From the NCBI GenBank assembly GCA_964023205.1, contig OZ026845.1:8256001-8320000 (forward strand): a stretch of DNA of 64,000 nt, given 5' to 3'. Position 1 is the stretch's first letter. The number at the start of each line of letters is the position of its first letter. This document shows, one piece after another, positions 24,513 through 35,399 of the stretch. The DNA is from Lutraria lutraria (taxonomy: Eukaryota > Mollusca > Bivalvia > Venerida > Mactridae). The translations under genes were made by a program, and so were the position numbers. A model generated the notes under the pieces. The model was given only the letters and a program-made list of their open reading frames with translations. It ran no database searches and was not told where the DNA came from.

Positions 24513-26008
24513 TTTAAATAAACATCTGTTATCTACAAAATGGAAAAAAAAATATATTGAAAAAAGTTAAACCTAGATATATATTGACAATATCTTTAAA
24601 CGCATGATTGTATTGTGGTATTATCGGTAAATCATTGAAAGCTTTCAGCGGGGAATGTATCCACTTCAAAAGTTGGAAATGTCAATCGATAATAAATTCA
24701 TCAAGTGGAATGATATAAATTCACCTCTACAGGCAAACCTTTGTACAAATACATGTACCACCAATGCAAAAATATAGTAACGGGTCTATATGCACGATGG
24801 GTCTATTTCGGAGGTATACTCACACGAAAAGAGAAAGTGCGAACTTTTTTAGAGCCAAAAAAGTAAATATTAAATTAGTGATTACTTCAACATAACAACC
24901 ACTCCCTTATAACGGCCACAGATTTTCAAACCGGAATTCTATTTTTTCTTTTAGTACATAGTTTGATAATACGACCGAAGTATGATATCTATTTATATGC
25001 TATTTTGTAAATTAACTTAACGATGTAAATATCATGATATCTTAATTTTGTATATAGTATAAATTAGATAGTCAAAACGGTTAATTAATCATTCGTTTAA
25101 AATGTCCTTTCTAACATCTGGTTTGCTGTTTGAATACGCGTTATTGAAAAAAAACAGTTTGATAGATATTAAGACAAATACATACGTATATATTGTATCC
25201 TCGTTTACAATAAACTTCACCTACCCTTAATCACTGAAAATCATTCCTGCAAAATTTTGGAAGATTAATTTTAGTTTACTTTATATTTTCCTACACGGAA
25301 ATTAAAAGACTAATCGATTATTATGTACATAGCTACGAAAAATCTCACCTTTTGGAGTTGAACATTTAAGTCCAGTAATAATAAAACTTCATACAAAATG
25401 TGCAGACAAGCGCTTTTCAATGTTATCGACTATAACTCTATACCATTGTCTTTATTGCAATAATGAGGTATTGAGTTTAAAACTAAAGAGTTTATTTGCT
25501 ACGGTTAAATTTCAGTCAGACAGCTTGTCTGAAGCGGACGATCAAATATCAATCATAAATATATACCTGCAAGTGTCAGTAGTAGATATAGGATTTAAAA
25601 TCGTTCATTCACAAGGGTGAACTGTTTTGAATACCGAAAATCTTCAATACACAACAAAGACATGATCGCGTCAAAACTTTATTTAATTGTGAAACCAAAG
25701 TTGTGTGAAGATTTAATGACAACTTATGATAGGTAATGGCTGTGTGAATGCGTTTTTTATTACAACATTACATAAAACTTTGGGCACGATACCAGTCCGT
25801 TTAAAGGTACGAAACTCGATATTGGCATTTTCTCTTTATACTAGTATCTTGAACAAATTTTTAAATGATTGTGCATCTAATTAAAGACACCAAAGGTGCA
25901 ATAAGGATATAAATAATTAATGTATGACAATTTCAAACAGGGTTTCGTTGAATAAGAAATTGATATCTTTAAATCTGCTTCACATTCAAAAATGTGTTTT
26001 AAGCAACA
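24513..26008. other. intergenic, nothing recognised
   Basis: AT-rich sequence upstream of the DM9 gene. I see no exon with paired splice sites or any familiar repeat. Confidence 0.45.
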
Positions 26009-26169
26009 TATTGCAACCTCTCCAAAGCAACATCCTTTTGGGGTAGGACATTATGTTGTTGTTGAGAGGTTATTGCTCTAGGGAGGTAAATTAAAAATGG
26101 GAAAATCATGCTGTTGTTGGTGGGAGGTTGTTGCTCAAGAGACGACCGCTCTGGAGAGGTTGTACTGTA
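26009..26169. mobile_element. MITE with 'caacctctccaaagcaac' ends, copy 1
   Basis: Left TATTGCAACCTCTCCAAAGC and right GCTCTGGAGAGGTTGTACTG are inverted. The interior (GGGAAAATCATGCTGTTGTT, GGAGGTTGTTGCTCAA) matches the longer copy at 38532-39209. Confidence 0.65.
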
Positions 26170-26879
26170 TTTAGTAAAGATGTCACCGGGAGTAAAATTA
26201 AGACAGCACGCATGTAAACATATTTAGTAGCGTATGCCTCTTAGGCTATGTAGTATGTACAGCTATGCTAAAAACATGTATGTATTTCATACATATGAGT
26301 TCTTAAATAATTGTCCCCTATATCACTTTAGTTGACTATCATGTAGGTGATACGAATATAATTATATTGTATATTTTTATGAATGTTATATCAGTGTGAT
26401 TTTATAACAGTTATTATAACGCATATATTTGTATGTACCATATAATGTTGATTCAATTTGTCTTTTAAATTGTAAATATGTCAGTATACTCTTCGAACAC
26501 GGTGGATAATAAGAGTTCTATTCTATTCTACTATGAAAATAGCAGTTATGTTATTAACAAAGTCAATATTTAAACATTTTAAAACCGTTGTAATAAAATC
26601 TACTGATACTTTGTGTGAAATAAATTGTACTATGTCTGAATACTTCCGTTGTACATAGATACAATTCATAATAGATTCAGTAACTGAAATTATTATATGA
26701 CGTTTGGAATTTTATTGCAAGATGACTCATGGTATATAATTGTGATGTAATAAATCTGACAATATCCTCGGGGTTAACTCCCTTGATCACATTTGTCTAT
26801 ATATCCAGTATAAAAATAGTCCGGTTACCTGCCCACTATACATGTAGTGTCAGGGGCAGGTAATCCAGACCTTATAGAA

Positions 26880-27025
26880 ACTGGTCCCCCATATATTTCT
26901 GTTGATATCTTTGGTGCGATGCAACAAATGTAATGGAACGGGCACCAGTTTATACAAAATTATTACTCATTTGGCACACCTCGACCGTTTCAGTCTGATG
27001 GAGGAAGGGAATTAGCAAAGGTGTG
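26880..27025 (+). pseudogene. retroelement integrase core fragment
   Basis: One frame, interrupted by a single TAA, reads SVDIFG, then after a gap FGTPRPFQSDGG, the spacing and motif of the second catalytic Asp region of an rve-type integrase (T.R..SDgG). No other retroelement parts are visible nearby. It looks like an old isolated remnant. Confidence 0.4.
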
Positions 27026-27204
27026 TCGATACCGTATAGAGCTTGTGCCGTATATATAGAGCTTACCGTAAGCTCTATACGTCAATATGCACTATTTTTG
27101 CGTAAAATGCTTATCTGTTGAAAGGTGTTGTAACAGGGACAATTTTGCATGCATGATAATATTATTAGATTTTTGTTCACATAATAAAACTATAATGATG
27201 CAAT

Positions 27205-27272
27205 CGTCATCAAATGGCTCATCATCACATCATCATCATCGCCGTCGTGATCATCATCACCACCACCACATA
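27205..27272 (+). repeat. CAT/CAC trinucleotide microsatellite
   Basis: Runs of (ATC)n and (CAC)n would give a His-rich stretch in one frame, but no gene supports it. Inverted copies of CCGTATAGAGCTT flank the area (27031 and 27282-27294). Confidence 0.7.
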
Positions 27273-27475
27273 CTTACATCTAAGCTCTATACGGCATAAC
27301 TGATTGTTGAACGCTTTGCAGAATTAAAAAGAACCAAAGCATACCTCAGTATGTTTAGTTGTTTCGCTCCCTGCATGCAATGTGTAACTTCCAATTTCCC
27401 AATTTTGTTATTTCCTCTGTGGGCAACCCACGTGACTTTTGCCGTTATGAATAGGTATTGTGGGAAGCATTTATT

Positions 27476-28058
27476 GCCGGTAAACAGGAGAAAATAAGCT
27501 GTAAGTATTTTTATTCCAGAATCGATTTTCACGAAACATAGCGCATGCTAATCGGAAAAATGTGTTTGTTGCACGTATATTTTTCATTTCTTTGTATCAT
27601 GTACAATTTTCTGTAACATTCGCACCTACTGCCTCAAAACAGTTGTTTAAACTTTGGGTACTGCGGGAAGCCAGTGTATTGTTTGATAAATTATACGGGG
27701 TTTCAGCCATTTAAAGCTAAGAGCATGTAAACCGAGTGTTCCACACATTGTATTGCTATTATTTATGAAATGTTAAGCATTTTCATGCCTTTTATCAGGC
27801 AGCAATTCTTAAAATTGTATTTATGCTCATAATTTATCAAAAATACACTAGCTTTTTCCCGCAGTACACAAAGTTTAAATAACTGTTCTGAGGCAATTGG
27901 TGCGGATATTACCGAAAACTGTACATAATACAAAGAAATAAAATAATAAACGTGCAACATGATACATATTTTTCCGCTTCGCATGCGCTATGTTTCGTGA
28001 AAATCGATTTTGGAATAAAATACTTGCATGTACATCTTATTTTCTCCTGCTTACCGGC
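27476..28058. repeat. long inverted repeat, ~225-bp arms, ~130-bp loop
   Basis: The left arm 27476-27698 and the right arm about 27829-28058 are reverse complements with scattered mismatches. Matching pairs include GCCGGTAA/TTACCGGC at the outer ends, CGATTTTCACGAAACATAGC with its complement, GTTGCACGT/ACGTGCAAC and GATAAATTAT/ATAATTTATC at the inner ends. The right arm ends 178 bp before the start codon of the kringle gene. Open frames within it are by-products of the repeat. Confidence 0.8.
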
Positions 28059-28235
28059 AGAAAATGTCCACACTAAGCTATGCTGATTCGTCAATTATCC
28101 GCGCCTTCGCCATGACTCATTTTTGGAGAATCGTAAAGATTCATTGCCGAAAAGTACCGAAGTTTACCGATTGCATCAGCGAGGGTCGCTTACCTTCTTC
28201 CGAGAGACGCATTTTCTAAAACGCACACAAACAAC

Positions 28236-31200
28236 ATGGCATTGCTAAACCATTGTTGCGAAATTGCGATTTTCGCAATATTTCTTGTGTTTATACCGGT
28301 AAAAATTAACGGAGATGCGTGTGGTATGTCAACCGAGGAGGAACTCATGCTTAAACAAGCAAAGATGGATTTAAGGATCAATCACATGGAGCGTATGTAC
28401 AACCAACTTCACGAAGAGGAGACCGCTGTGCATAAAGACATTGAAAACTTGGAGAAGGAAAATGCTGAACTCTCAAAACTCGTCAATTTGTTGACCACGA
28501 TGCCTCCGGGACGAGATTATTTCCAAGGTACAACTTCCGTGCAATCATTTTGGAAAATACAAATGCTTATATGTTATCATTATGTAAATTGTGATTCTGT
28601 TTAAAAAGATACTCACTGAAACTTGGCACTCTTGAGTTGTAAACATTGATACTATTTAGTTGCTGTTGTTGTTTTACTCGCTGAACGACCCATCGGAAGG
28701 TCGTGGGTTGGAATCTTATATTTCGTTTGCGCTTTTTCATAGGGTCCATACTCCTCCGCTACCGGGCCCAGCACTGTATCTAGAAAAAACAACAACGGAA
28801 AAACGGACTGAGTGTGTATCGGTGCTTTACACTGGGCACGGTAAAGAATCAGGAAAACTATTCGAAATACGAGTAGGGATATAAATGCTCGAGTATCTTC
28901 ACTCCCTTCTTTTTGTCGCGGCTCTGAAATGTGCATAGCCGACGAATGGATCGTTAAACGACAGATAGATATTAATTAAATATATTTATTATACTACATA
29001 TAGTATTTTGGTGATCAAAGTTTGCCAAGGCCATGATTTATTCGAGAATTTATGAATGTATACTTATTTTACGTAATATAAAATTATGTTGATTTTCTGT
29101 GGTAAGCTTTGATAAATCATGCGGATTTTTTGTGAGTTTTGCGTATGTAAGTTTGCTTGAATCGTACTTCTCATGATCGGTCTAGGATCTAAGATTAAAC
29201 ACTTGAGATTGCGTCCCCTTTCCAATTCTCAATTTCGTTGTTTCTGTATTATGTATTAAATAACGATAAAATAATATCGCTCTTTCTGTATAAAACTCAA
29301 TACATTCATATAATCACGTTGAGATAATTTATTGCAGTCAAACAAAATTAAATAAGAACGAAAACGAAATTTGATGTTAAAAACCGACCGATTTCAAGTT
29401 TTATCATCTTTGATCTCGATTTCGATACTATGAGCAGAGTCATATAATACGTCTCTGCTATGAGGTATCAAATTGGCCTTGTCAAGAAAAGTGAAGAAAA
29501 TCACTAAATGTAAAAAAAATGTGTAAATAAAAATATGATTTTTTTTTCTTTAAAATAATTATTCAAAGTAAAAAGTGCGTTTTAAGTGTTTTGATGTTTG
29601 CATAATTATATAATTCAATATAATGAATATTCAAAGTGTAGAATACAATTAAAACTAGCGCAAATATTAATTATGCTCCAACATTTTGAATAGAAACGAG
29701 GGCACTGTAAATGCATTGAAGAAGTGTGCATGCAGTGAAATGTAATCACTTCTGGGAGAAAATTTACCCTGAAAATCTGAGATTAACATTATCTACAATT
29801 AAATCAGCGCTAAAAACACTCACTTCAGATTTATTACATAACAAAACACGCCTCAGTTTCAGATGCAGTGTTGAGCCTGGGAACTAACATTTACTGTTTA
29901 CAACAACTTGCAAAAAATCCCCGCTCCACTCAAAAAATCATAGAATTATTGTGACATGTTTACACTATACTACTTTTTGTTTTGATTCGATTTCATTTTG
30001 TAGGGTCTTGATTAAAGTTTGTCACTGAAAATACATTCATTTACAACAATATACACTTGATGCTCCTACATTCCTAATGCCAGTATGTATTATTTTCGTT
30101 GACGATATTGTTCAGTTTTTAGGGAATCCGATTTTCTGGAGATTTACTGTTTATCATTAATTTGGAGATTAGTCCCATGAACGAGTAATAGATTTATAAA
30201 AATGAGTGCCTCTGTTTTTCTGAAATCTCGGCGTTTTGTGTCTTTCTGTCAGTTTTATCTACAATAACATGTAGATCACGAGTAACTGTTGTCTATGAAA
30301 TTTAGAGGCGAGCGCAGCGAACCGTAAATTTCATAGTCAACAGTTTTGAGAGATCTATCTGACTTAGACCACAGGTAATACTGAATGTTTTTACAACGGT
30401 TAACTGTGATCTACGTGTTTTAGAAAACTCTTTCTGTCCTGTGATTGGTCAGTTGGAGTCAACTGTGGTCTAACTAAACAAACAGTATAAGTCTGATATC
30501 ACGTGTTACCGTATTCCATTGTTAAGTTGCACTTTCTAAAGTTATACGTAGGTCGTTTTTGTAATCTTTCATTTTTCTATTGAAATAAACACCGTTATTT
30601 AAATGAATTCTCAGAAGAAAGTTCCCACATGTGTTGTGAGTTATACGGACAAAATACACTTGTTGTTTATTATTAGACGAACAACAGGTTTTGAGAAAGT
30701 ACCGATAAATTGCACGTACTTTATATGATGGAGGATTTTGTGTGTCCAATCTACTTGTATACTTAACAAAACTTATGACCGCCCACACACCATATAAAAT
30801 GTAATTTATCGGCACTTGTTCAAAAGATCATCGACCAATTAAAAGAAACAGATTATTTCTTCACCGGTAAATTATATATCGTTTGTACCGGTGTAACGTT
30901 TTTGAGCACCCCCCCCCCTTTCAGGTTACCCCCTCGGTAACTTAAAAATGTTTTCAACCCCCCCCCCCCCTCGTTTTAATAATCCCTCCCCGGTAACTTG
31001 ATTCTTTGTGGCGAAAACGTTCATGTTTCAGGTTATAATTCATAATAAATTATTCACAGTCAACATGGTTTACTATTATACCTCACGTGACTTATTTACT
31101 CTATAGTCTTATGTGACGTCAGAGGGTGACAATCCGTTATATTACCCTCTGATATTACATTTCGACCCGCTTGCCATAACGAAACTGCCCTCACGCGCTC

Positions 31201-34200
31201 ACGCAATATTACCGGGTGTCGGGTTTTATTCAATATCTGTCGTATCGAATACTATCCTTGTCTACACACTTTAGGCACTTAGTAGACATCCGGTTTTGCA
31301 GTAGACATTTTGACAGCAAAAGTAACTATGGTGTCAGATAGAAGCTTCGTTTCAATTTCTATTATAGTTTTCGTTATATTTGTTAACATGTTTGTTGCAT
31401 TTAGTGTCTTTCTTAATTATTGTTTTGTTCGGTATAATAAAATAAATATCACATCCCACATAGGGTGATAGAACGTGATGTTCACCCGAGACAAAGTAAT
31501 GTCAACCTCGGCGTTATTACGTTCTATCACCCTATGTGGGATGTGATATTTATATATTGGCATATATGCTCCTATATTCCTAAATTGAATGTACGCAATA
31601 ATTTATGAAGCTATGGAATTCTATTAGGGTCATGGAGAGTATGCAACTTCATTCAACTAATTAACAAAAACTGCAAGACCTAACTGCACTTACATGTGTT
31701 CAGAAAACCTAATGTAGTTAATTGTTTTATCTATTTTTTTTGGTCAAAATGATTGAAGATTATTTGCGCAATATTTAACGCTCATAGGATTCCATAATGA
31801 AGGAATGAATTTGTCAGTATATGACGTTTCGTCATTATGACCACGTGTAAAGTCTAGTATAAAATACATAATGTACATGCATACATGTATTTGCATTCTC
31901 CTTATCCGTGTGCAAGCTGTCTCTGATTATAAATTTTCAAATTATTACCCGGGGATAATATGAAAACGTTTTCCAAACGCCCAAGGGGGTAATCTGAAAA
32001 CGTTTTCAAAGCGCCCCCGGGTAACCTGAAAGCGTTTTTAGATTACCGGGTAGGTCGTTTGAAAAAGAAGGGGGGAATCTCAAAACGTTTTAATTGTACC
32101 CCTCCCGGTAACTTAAAAACGTTTTAAAATTCCCGGGGTAATCTGAAAACGTTTTTAAGTAGCCGGGGATAACCTGAAAAGGGGGGAGCTTAAAAATGTT
32201 ACACCGGTGTACCCCAGCGGGTGATGCTCTCTCGGAAATCGCGTGCATATCAAAATACGCGGCGGGGTTTTATAAGTTGTAAAGGATAGTCATTTTAAAG
32301 TACAGACAAGCCTGTGTTTGCGACCGCCTCCAAATAAAGGCCATTCTTAAATTGTCCAGCGAGTAACCACTAGACCACCGTTCACGCGGTCATGTCTAAA
32401 AATAATGTATATACATGTAGAATGGCACGTGCATGATTCCGCCGTTTGTATTTTAAACTGACGCAAAAAGACAAAATCAGTTGTAATTGGGATTTCAATA
32501 AGAATAATACGGTTCATAATACAAATAGGTCATCGATCGATCTGCACAGATTTGATAACATCGACTTTCGCATTTCGGAGGCACGAATTGCGATATTTCA
32601 GTTTTGTTTTTTATCATAATATGTAATTGCGTTAGCATACATTCTGGTTTGTTAAGCATGTAGAGGCTCGTTTGATGTCAATTTAAGATAAAGTCTAATT
32701 ATGCATCAGATGCAGTCAGACCTGTGTACAAAGGCCACCTTTTTGAAAGTCAAAATTGATGGATATACGGCATTTGTTTTGGTCAATTTGTTCTGAATAA
32801 TGAATGATGGTATATGACCTTTATCCACAGTGTGGCTATTCAGACGTGACTGTAAACACAGGTTTTCATGTGTTCGGTTCGGACTTAATATTTTTACGGT
32901 GTTTTTGAAGAACAATTCATGCGTTTGATGGTGCTTAGTATTATTACTAGAACTTTTTTTCTTCTTCAATTTGTATTTCCCGGACGATTTCTTTGAAGTT
33001 CATATTTTTTTATTTGTACAATTTGAAAAAATACTATGGAATTCTATTTCAGCGTACATATCTGGACATTGTTACAAAGGTGAGAATTCAAGTACCTACT
33101 ATGGCAAGGTCGCTACCACGTTAAAAGGCAAAACTTGTCAACGCTGGGATCAGCAATATCCTCATGACCATCAGTACACCAATGGAAGAGAGTATCCCGA
33201 AAACTCAGTTGCGGGTGCTGAAAACTACTGCCGTGACCCAAGTCACTCTGGTTTCACGTGGTGTTTTACAACCAACCCTGATTCACGGTGGGAACCTTGT
33301 GACGTCACAAGGTGCTCGGTGGGTAAGTTCGAACTTCTTTTTTATTTTAAACCACTGCATCGCACGGAGTGTTGGTAACTGTAGTACGTGTTAGGTTGCT
33401 TACCTCACGCACATCCCTCTTAGTCATACCTGCGCTTGGTGTACGACAAGGCTGTCTACTCCCACCATCGATCTTCATCATTGTAATAGACTGGGTACTG
33501 AAGGACACAATGGATAGACCAAAATACAGGGCTGCAGTGGACCTTAATTTCAAAACTTGAAGATTTTGATTTTGTAGATTTTGCGCTACTGTCACACACC
33601 CAACAACATATTGAACAGAAGACGATGCGTCCTCAAGAGGTTGCCAGACAGACAGGGCTGGGGTTGCACATCAAGACGACCAAATGCCTTTGTGTCGTAC
33701 CCATCTGAATACTGCATTTTTATTTATTTTCGTTGGGCTCAATTTTCGTGGTTTTTACTAAAGTGGCTATTTCGCGGAGACATAAATTCGTGGCTTTTGG
33801 TTTTTAAAAAAAAGCCTTAACTCTGAATTTAAATTCGTGGGAATTTGATTTCGTTGATGAATCGACCCACGAAATCCACAAAATTAAATCCCCAACGAAA
33901 AGTAATGATTTCACAGTAGATGGCCGATACATTGAAGATGTTGACTCCTTTACCTACCTGGGCATCATTGTGAGCAAGACGGGAGACACAGAACAAGACA
34001 TTCAAGCAATAATCGATAAGGCCCGCCATGCATTTGTCACATTAAACCTTGTCTGGTACAACAGAAACACCCGCCAAAAGACTAAGCTTAACTAAGTCTA
34101 ACGCGAAGACTGTTCTCCTCTATGGAGCAGAAACCAGGAGACGTATAAGTCTTCACCAGCAACTGCCTAAGAAAGATCCTCTACATCAGATCACCAGATA

Positions 34201-35320
34201 GAATGTTTAACCATGACATTTGGCAAAGAACAGACCAGCTCCCCATCACTGATTCGACCACATAGAAGAAATGGAGATGGATGTGCACACTTTTAGCAGA
34301 CAGCAGCAAATTATAGCTCGCCAGGCACTGGATTGGAATCCACAAGGCACCAGCAGAAACCACAGCCGACCTACCATGGCATTTAGGAGGCCACTGGAAA
34401 TCAAGTCATCTTATGGTGAAGGAAAGGCTACCACCAAAGACCGTACCTAATGGAGCGCTATGGTGTTGGCTCTATGGTCCTCAAGGAGAAAAATACTAGT
34501 AGATAAGTAAGTAAGGCCAGCCAGCCAGCCAGCAGGCAAGCGGCACATGGAAGGTAAATGTATACATACGGTCATTTCTTGTCTAGGTGTTGACAAAGAT
34601 TCAATTTGATTGAGTTTTGCAACTTACTTATATTCATTCAGACTTATCGTTTGACTGAGCAGTTTCCACTTGACACATTAAAAAACTAAGTATGGTTAAA
34701 CTTTACTGTGGTGGCATATTTATGCATTAGATAAACATATTAATTTGGCGAAAACCTACCAGAGTTTCATGAAAAAAAACCCAAAGACATCTCCATGAAA
34801 ATTTGATAATTTTTCATGAAAATATTTTAATTATTAAATAGAACCTTAACCTACTTACTAAATGGACTTTAAAATATTTTCATGAAAGTAAAAAGAAATT
34901 CACGAAAATTCAGAAAACTTTCCCGAAAATTAACCCGCTATGTGTATGTAGAAATATGCCACCATACATTCCTCTTCTCTGTCGTTTCCCATTAAATATT
35001 ATAATACTTTGAATAACTGATCTGTCATATAATTATGTACTTTCGTAGAGTTCAATGAAGATGAGTGCTTCCACTTCGGCGATGCCGGAAGTAGTTACCA
35101 AGGACATATGAGTAAAACCATAAATGGAGTGAGATGCCAGAGATGGAGTAGCCAATATCCCCACGAACATAACTACACTATCAATTACCCCGATGGCAAT
35201 GTTTACGATGCCAGTAATTACTGCAGGGACACTAGCGATTTTGGACTTCCCTGGTGTTACACAACTGACCGTAACACGAGATGGGAAGTTTGTGATATCG
35301 CCAGATGTTTAGAATATTAA
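28236..35320 (+). CDS. secreted coiled-coil protein with two kringle domains, 277 aa
   Basis: Exons 28236-28527, 33053-33322 and 35049-35320 join with phase 1 at both introns (donors GTACAA and GTAAGT, acceptors TTTCAG and CGTAG). Exon 1 gives a signal peptide (core IAIFAIFLVFIPV, then INGDACG) and a charged coiled coil (EEELMLKQAKMDLRINHMER, ENLEKENAELSKLVNLL). Exon 2 is kringle 1, with six Cys in the expected order: HCYKG, TCQRW, NYCRD, WCFTT, PCDVTRC. Exon 3 is kringle 2, also six Cys: ECFHF, RCQRW, NYCRD, WCYTT, VCDIARC. It then stops at 35318-35320. One domain per exon with symmetrical phase-1 introns is usual for kringles. No protease domain follows. The role is probably extracellular binding; the partner is unknown. 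Confidence 0.85.
28655..28985 (+). repeat. full-length-looking SINE in kringle intron 1
   Basis: It has a B-box-like GTCGTGGGTTGGAATC, then GCACTGTATCTAGAAAAAAC, GTATCGGTGCTTTACACTGG, GTAGGGATATAAATGCTC and the terminus GGATCGTTAAACGACAGATA. This is the longest of five copies in the window. Confidence 0.75.
30286..30345. repeat. 60-bp hairpin, 21-bp arms
   Basis: AACTGTTGTCTATGAAATTT and TAAATTTCATAGTCAACAGT are reverse complements with one mismatch. They flank the short GC-rich loop GAGGCGAGCGCAGCGAACCG. Confidence 0.75.
30885..32212. mobile_element. foldback-type element, ~1.33 kb
   Basis: The ends are inverted: left GTACCGGTGTAACGTTTTTG plus GCACCCCCC...TTTCAGGTTACC, right GGTAACC-like TAACCTGAAAAGGGGGG and AAAAATGTTACACCGGTGTA. 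The unit GGGTAACCTGAAAACGTTTT, with variants, is repeated about six times below the right end (31950-32170) and in reverse below the left end (30920-31020). It has no coding content. The perfect hairpin at 31444-31551 lies within it. Confidence 0.65.
31444..31551. repeat. perfect 33-bp inverted repeat, 42-bp spacer
   Basis: 31444-31476 (AAATATCACATCCCACATAG onward) and 31519-31551 are exact reverse complements. The spacer itself pairs partly (CCCGAG with CTCGGC). The whole can form a 100-nt hairpin. Confidence 0.9.
32299..32390. mobile_element. AGTCAAACCTGTG-family MITE fragment, copy 3
   Basis: GTACAGACAAGCCTGTGTTT and GCGACCGCCTCCAAATAAAG match the family's left end. The right end is not resolved. 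Confidence 0.5.
32712..32854. mobile_element. AGTCAAACCTGTG-family MITE, copy 4
   Basis: Left GCAGTCAGACCTGTGTACAA and right CAGACGTGACTGTA are inverted, with AAAGGCCACC and GACCTTTATCCACAG inside. Confidence 0.6.
33405..34480 (+). pseudogene. decayed LINE reverse-transcriptase 3' part, split by a MITE
   Basis: Frames with several breaks read GVRQGCLLPPSIFIIVIDWV (33450-33515), typical of non-LTR reverse transcriptase. After the MITE they read FTYLGIIVSKTGDTEQDI (33945-34005), KARHAFVTL and, later, pieces like RQALDWNP near 34320. This is the usual end of a non-LTR ORF2. Stops and indels are frequent. It sits in intron 2 of the kringle gene, same strand. Confidence 0.7.
33710..33918. mobile_element. 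MITE nested in the LINE, 209 bp
   Basis: Left TACTGCATTTTTATTTATTT then TCGTTGGG, and right CCCAACGAAAAGTAATGATT then TCACAGTA, are imperfect inverted repeats flanked by TA. The LINE reading resumes directly after it. Internal 'aaattcgtgg' units recur. Confidence 0.7.
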
Positions 35321-35399
35321 GAGTGAGTAAAATACAATGGAATGAGTATGTATGAAGTGCGGATGATATCATTTTGTTGTCATACTAATGTAGTATTAA

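Noticed and set aside
27087..27299. Frame with a His run
   Set aside because: The His run is a CAT/CAC microsatellite.
30522..30815. 97-codon minus-strand frame in the kringle intron
   Set aside because: No similarity I recognise and no start or splice support.
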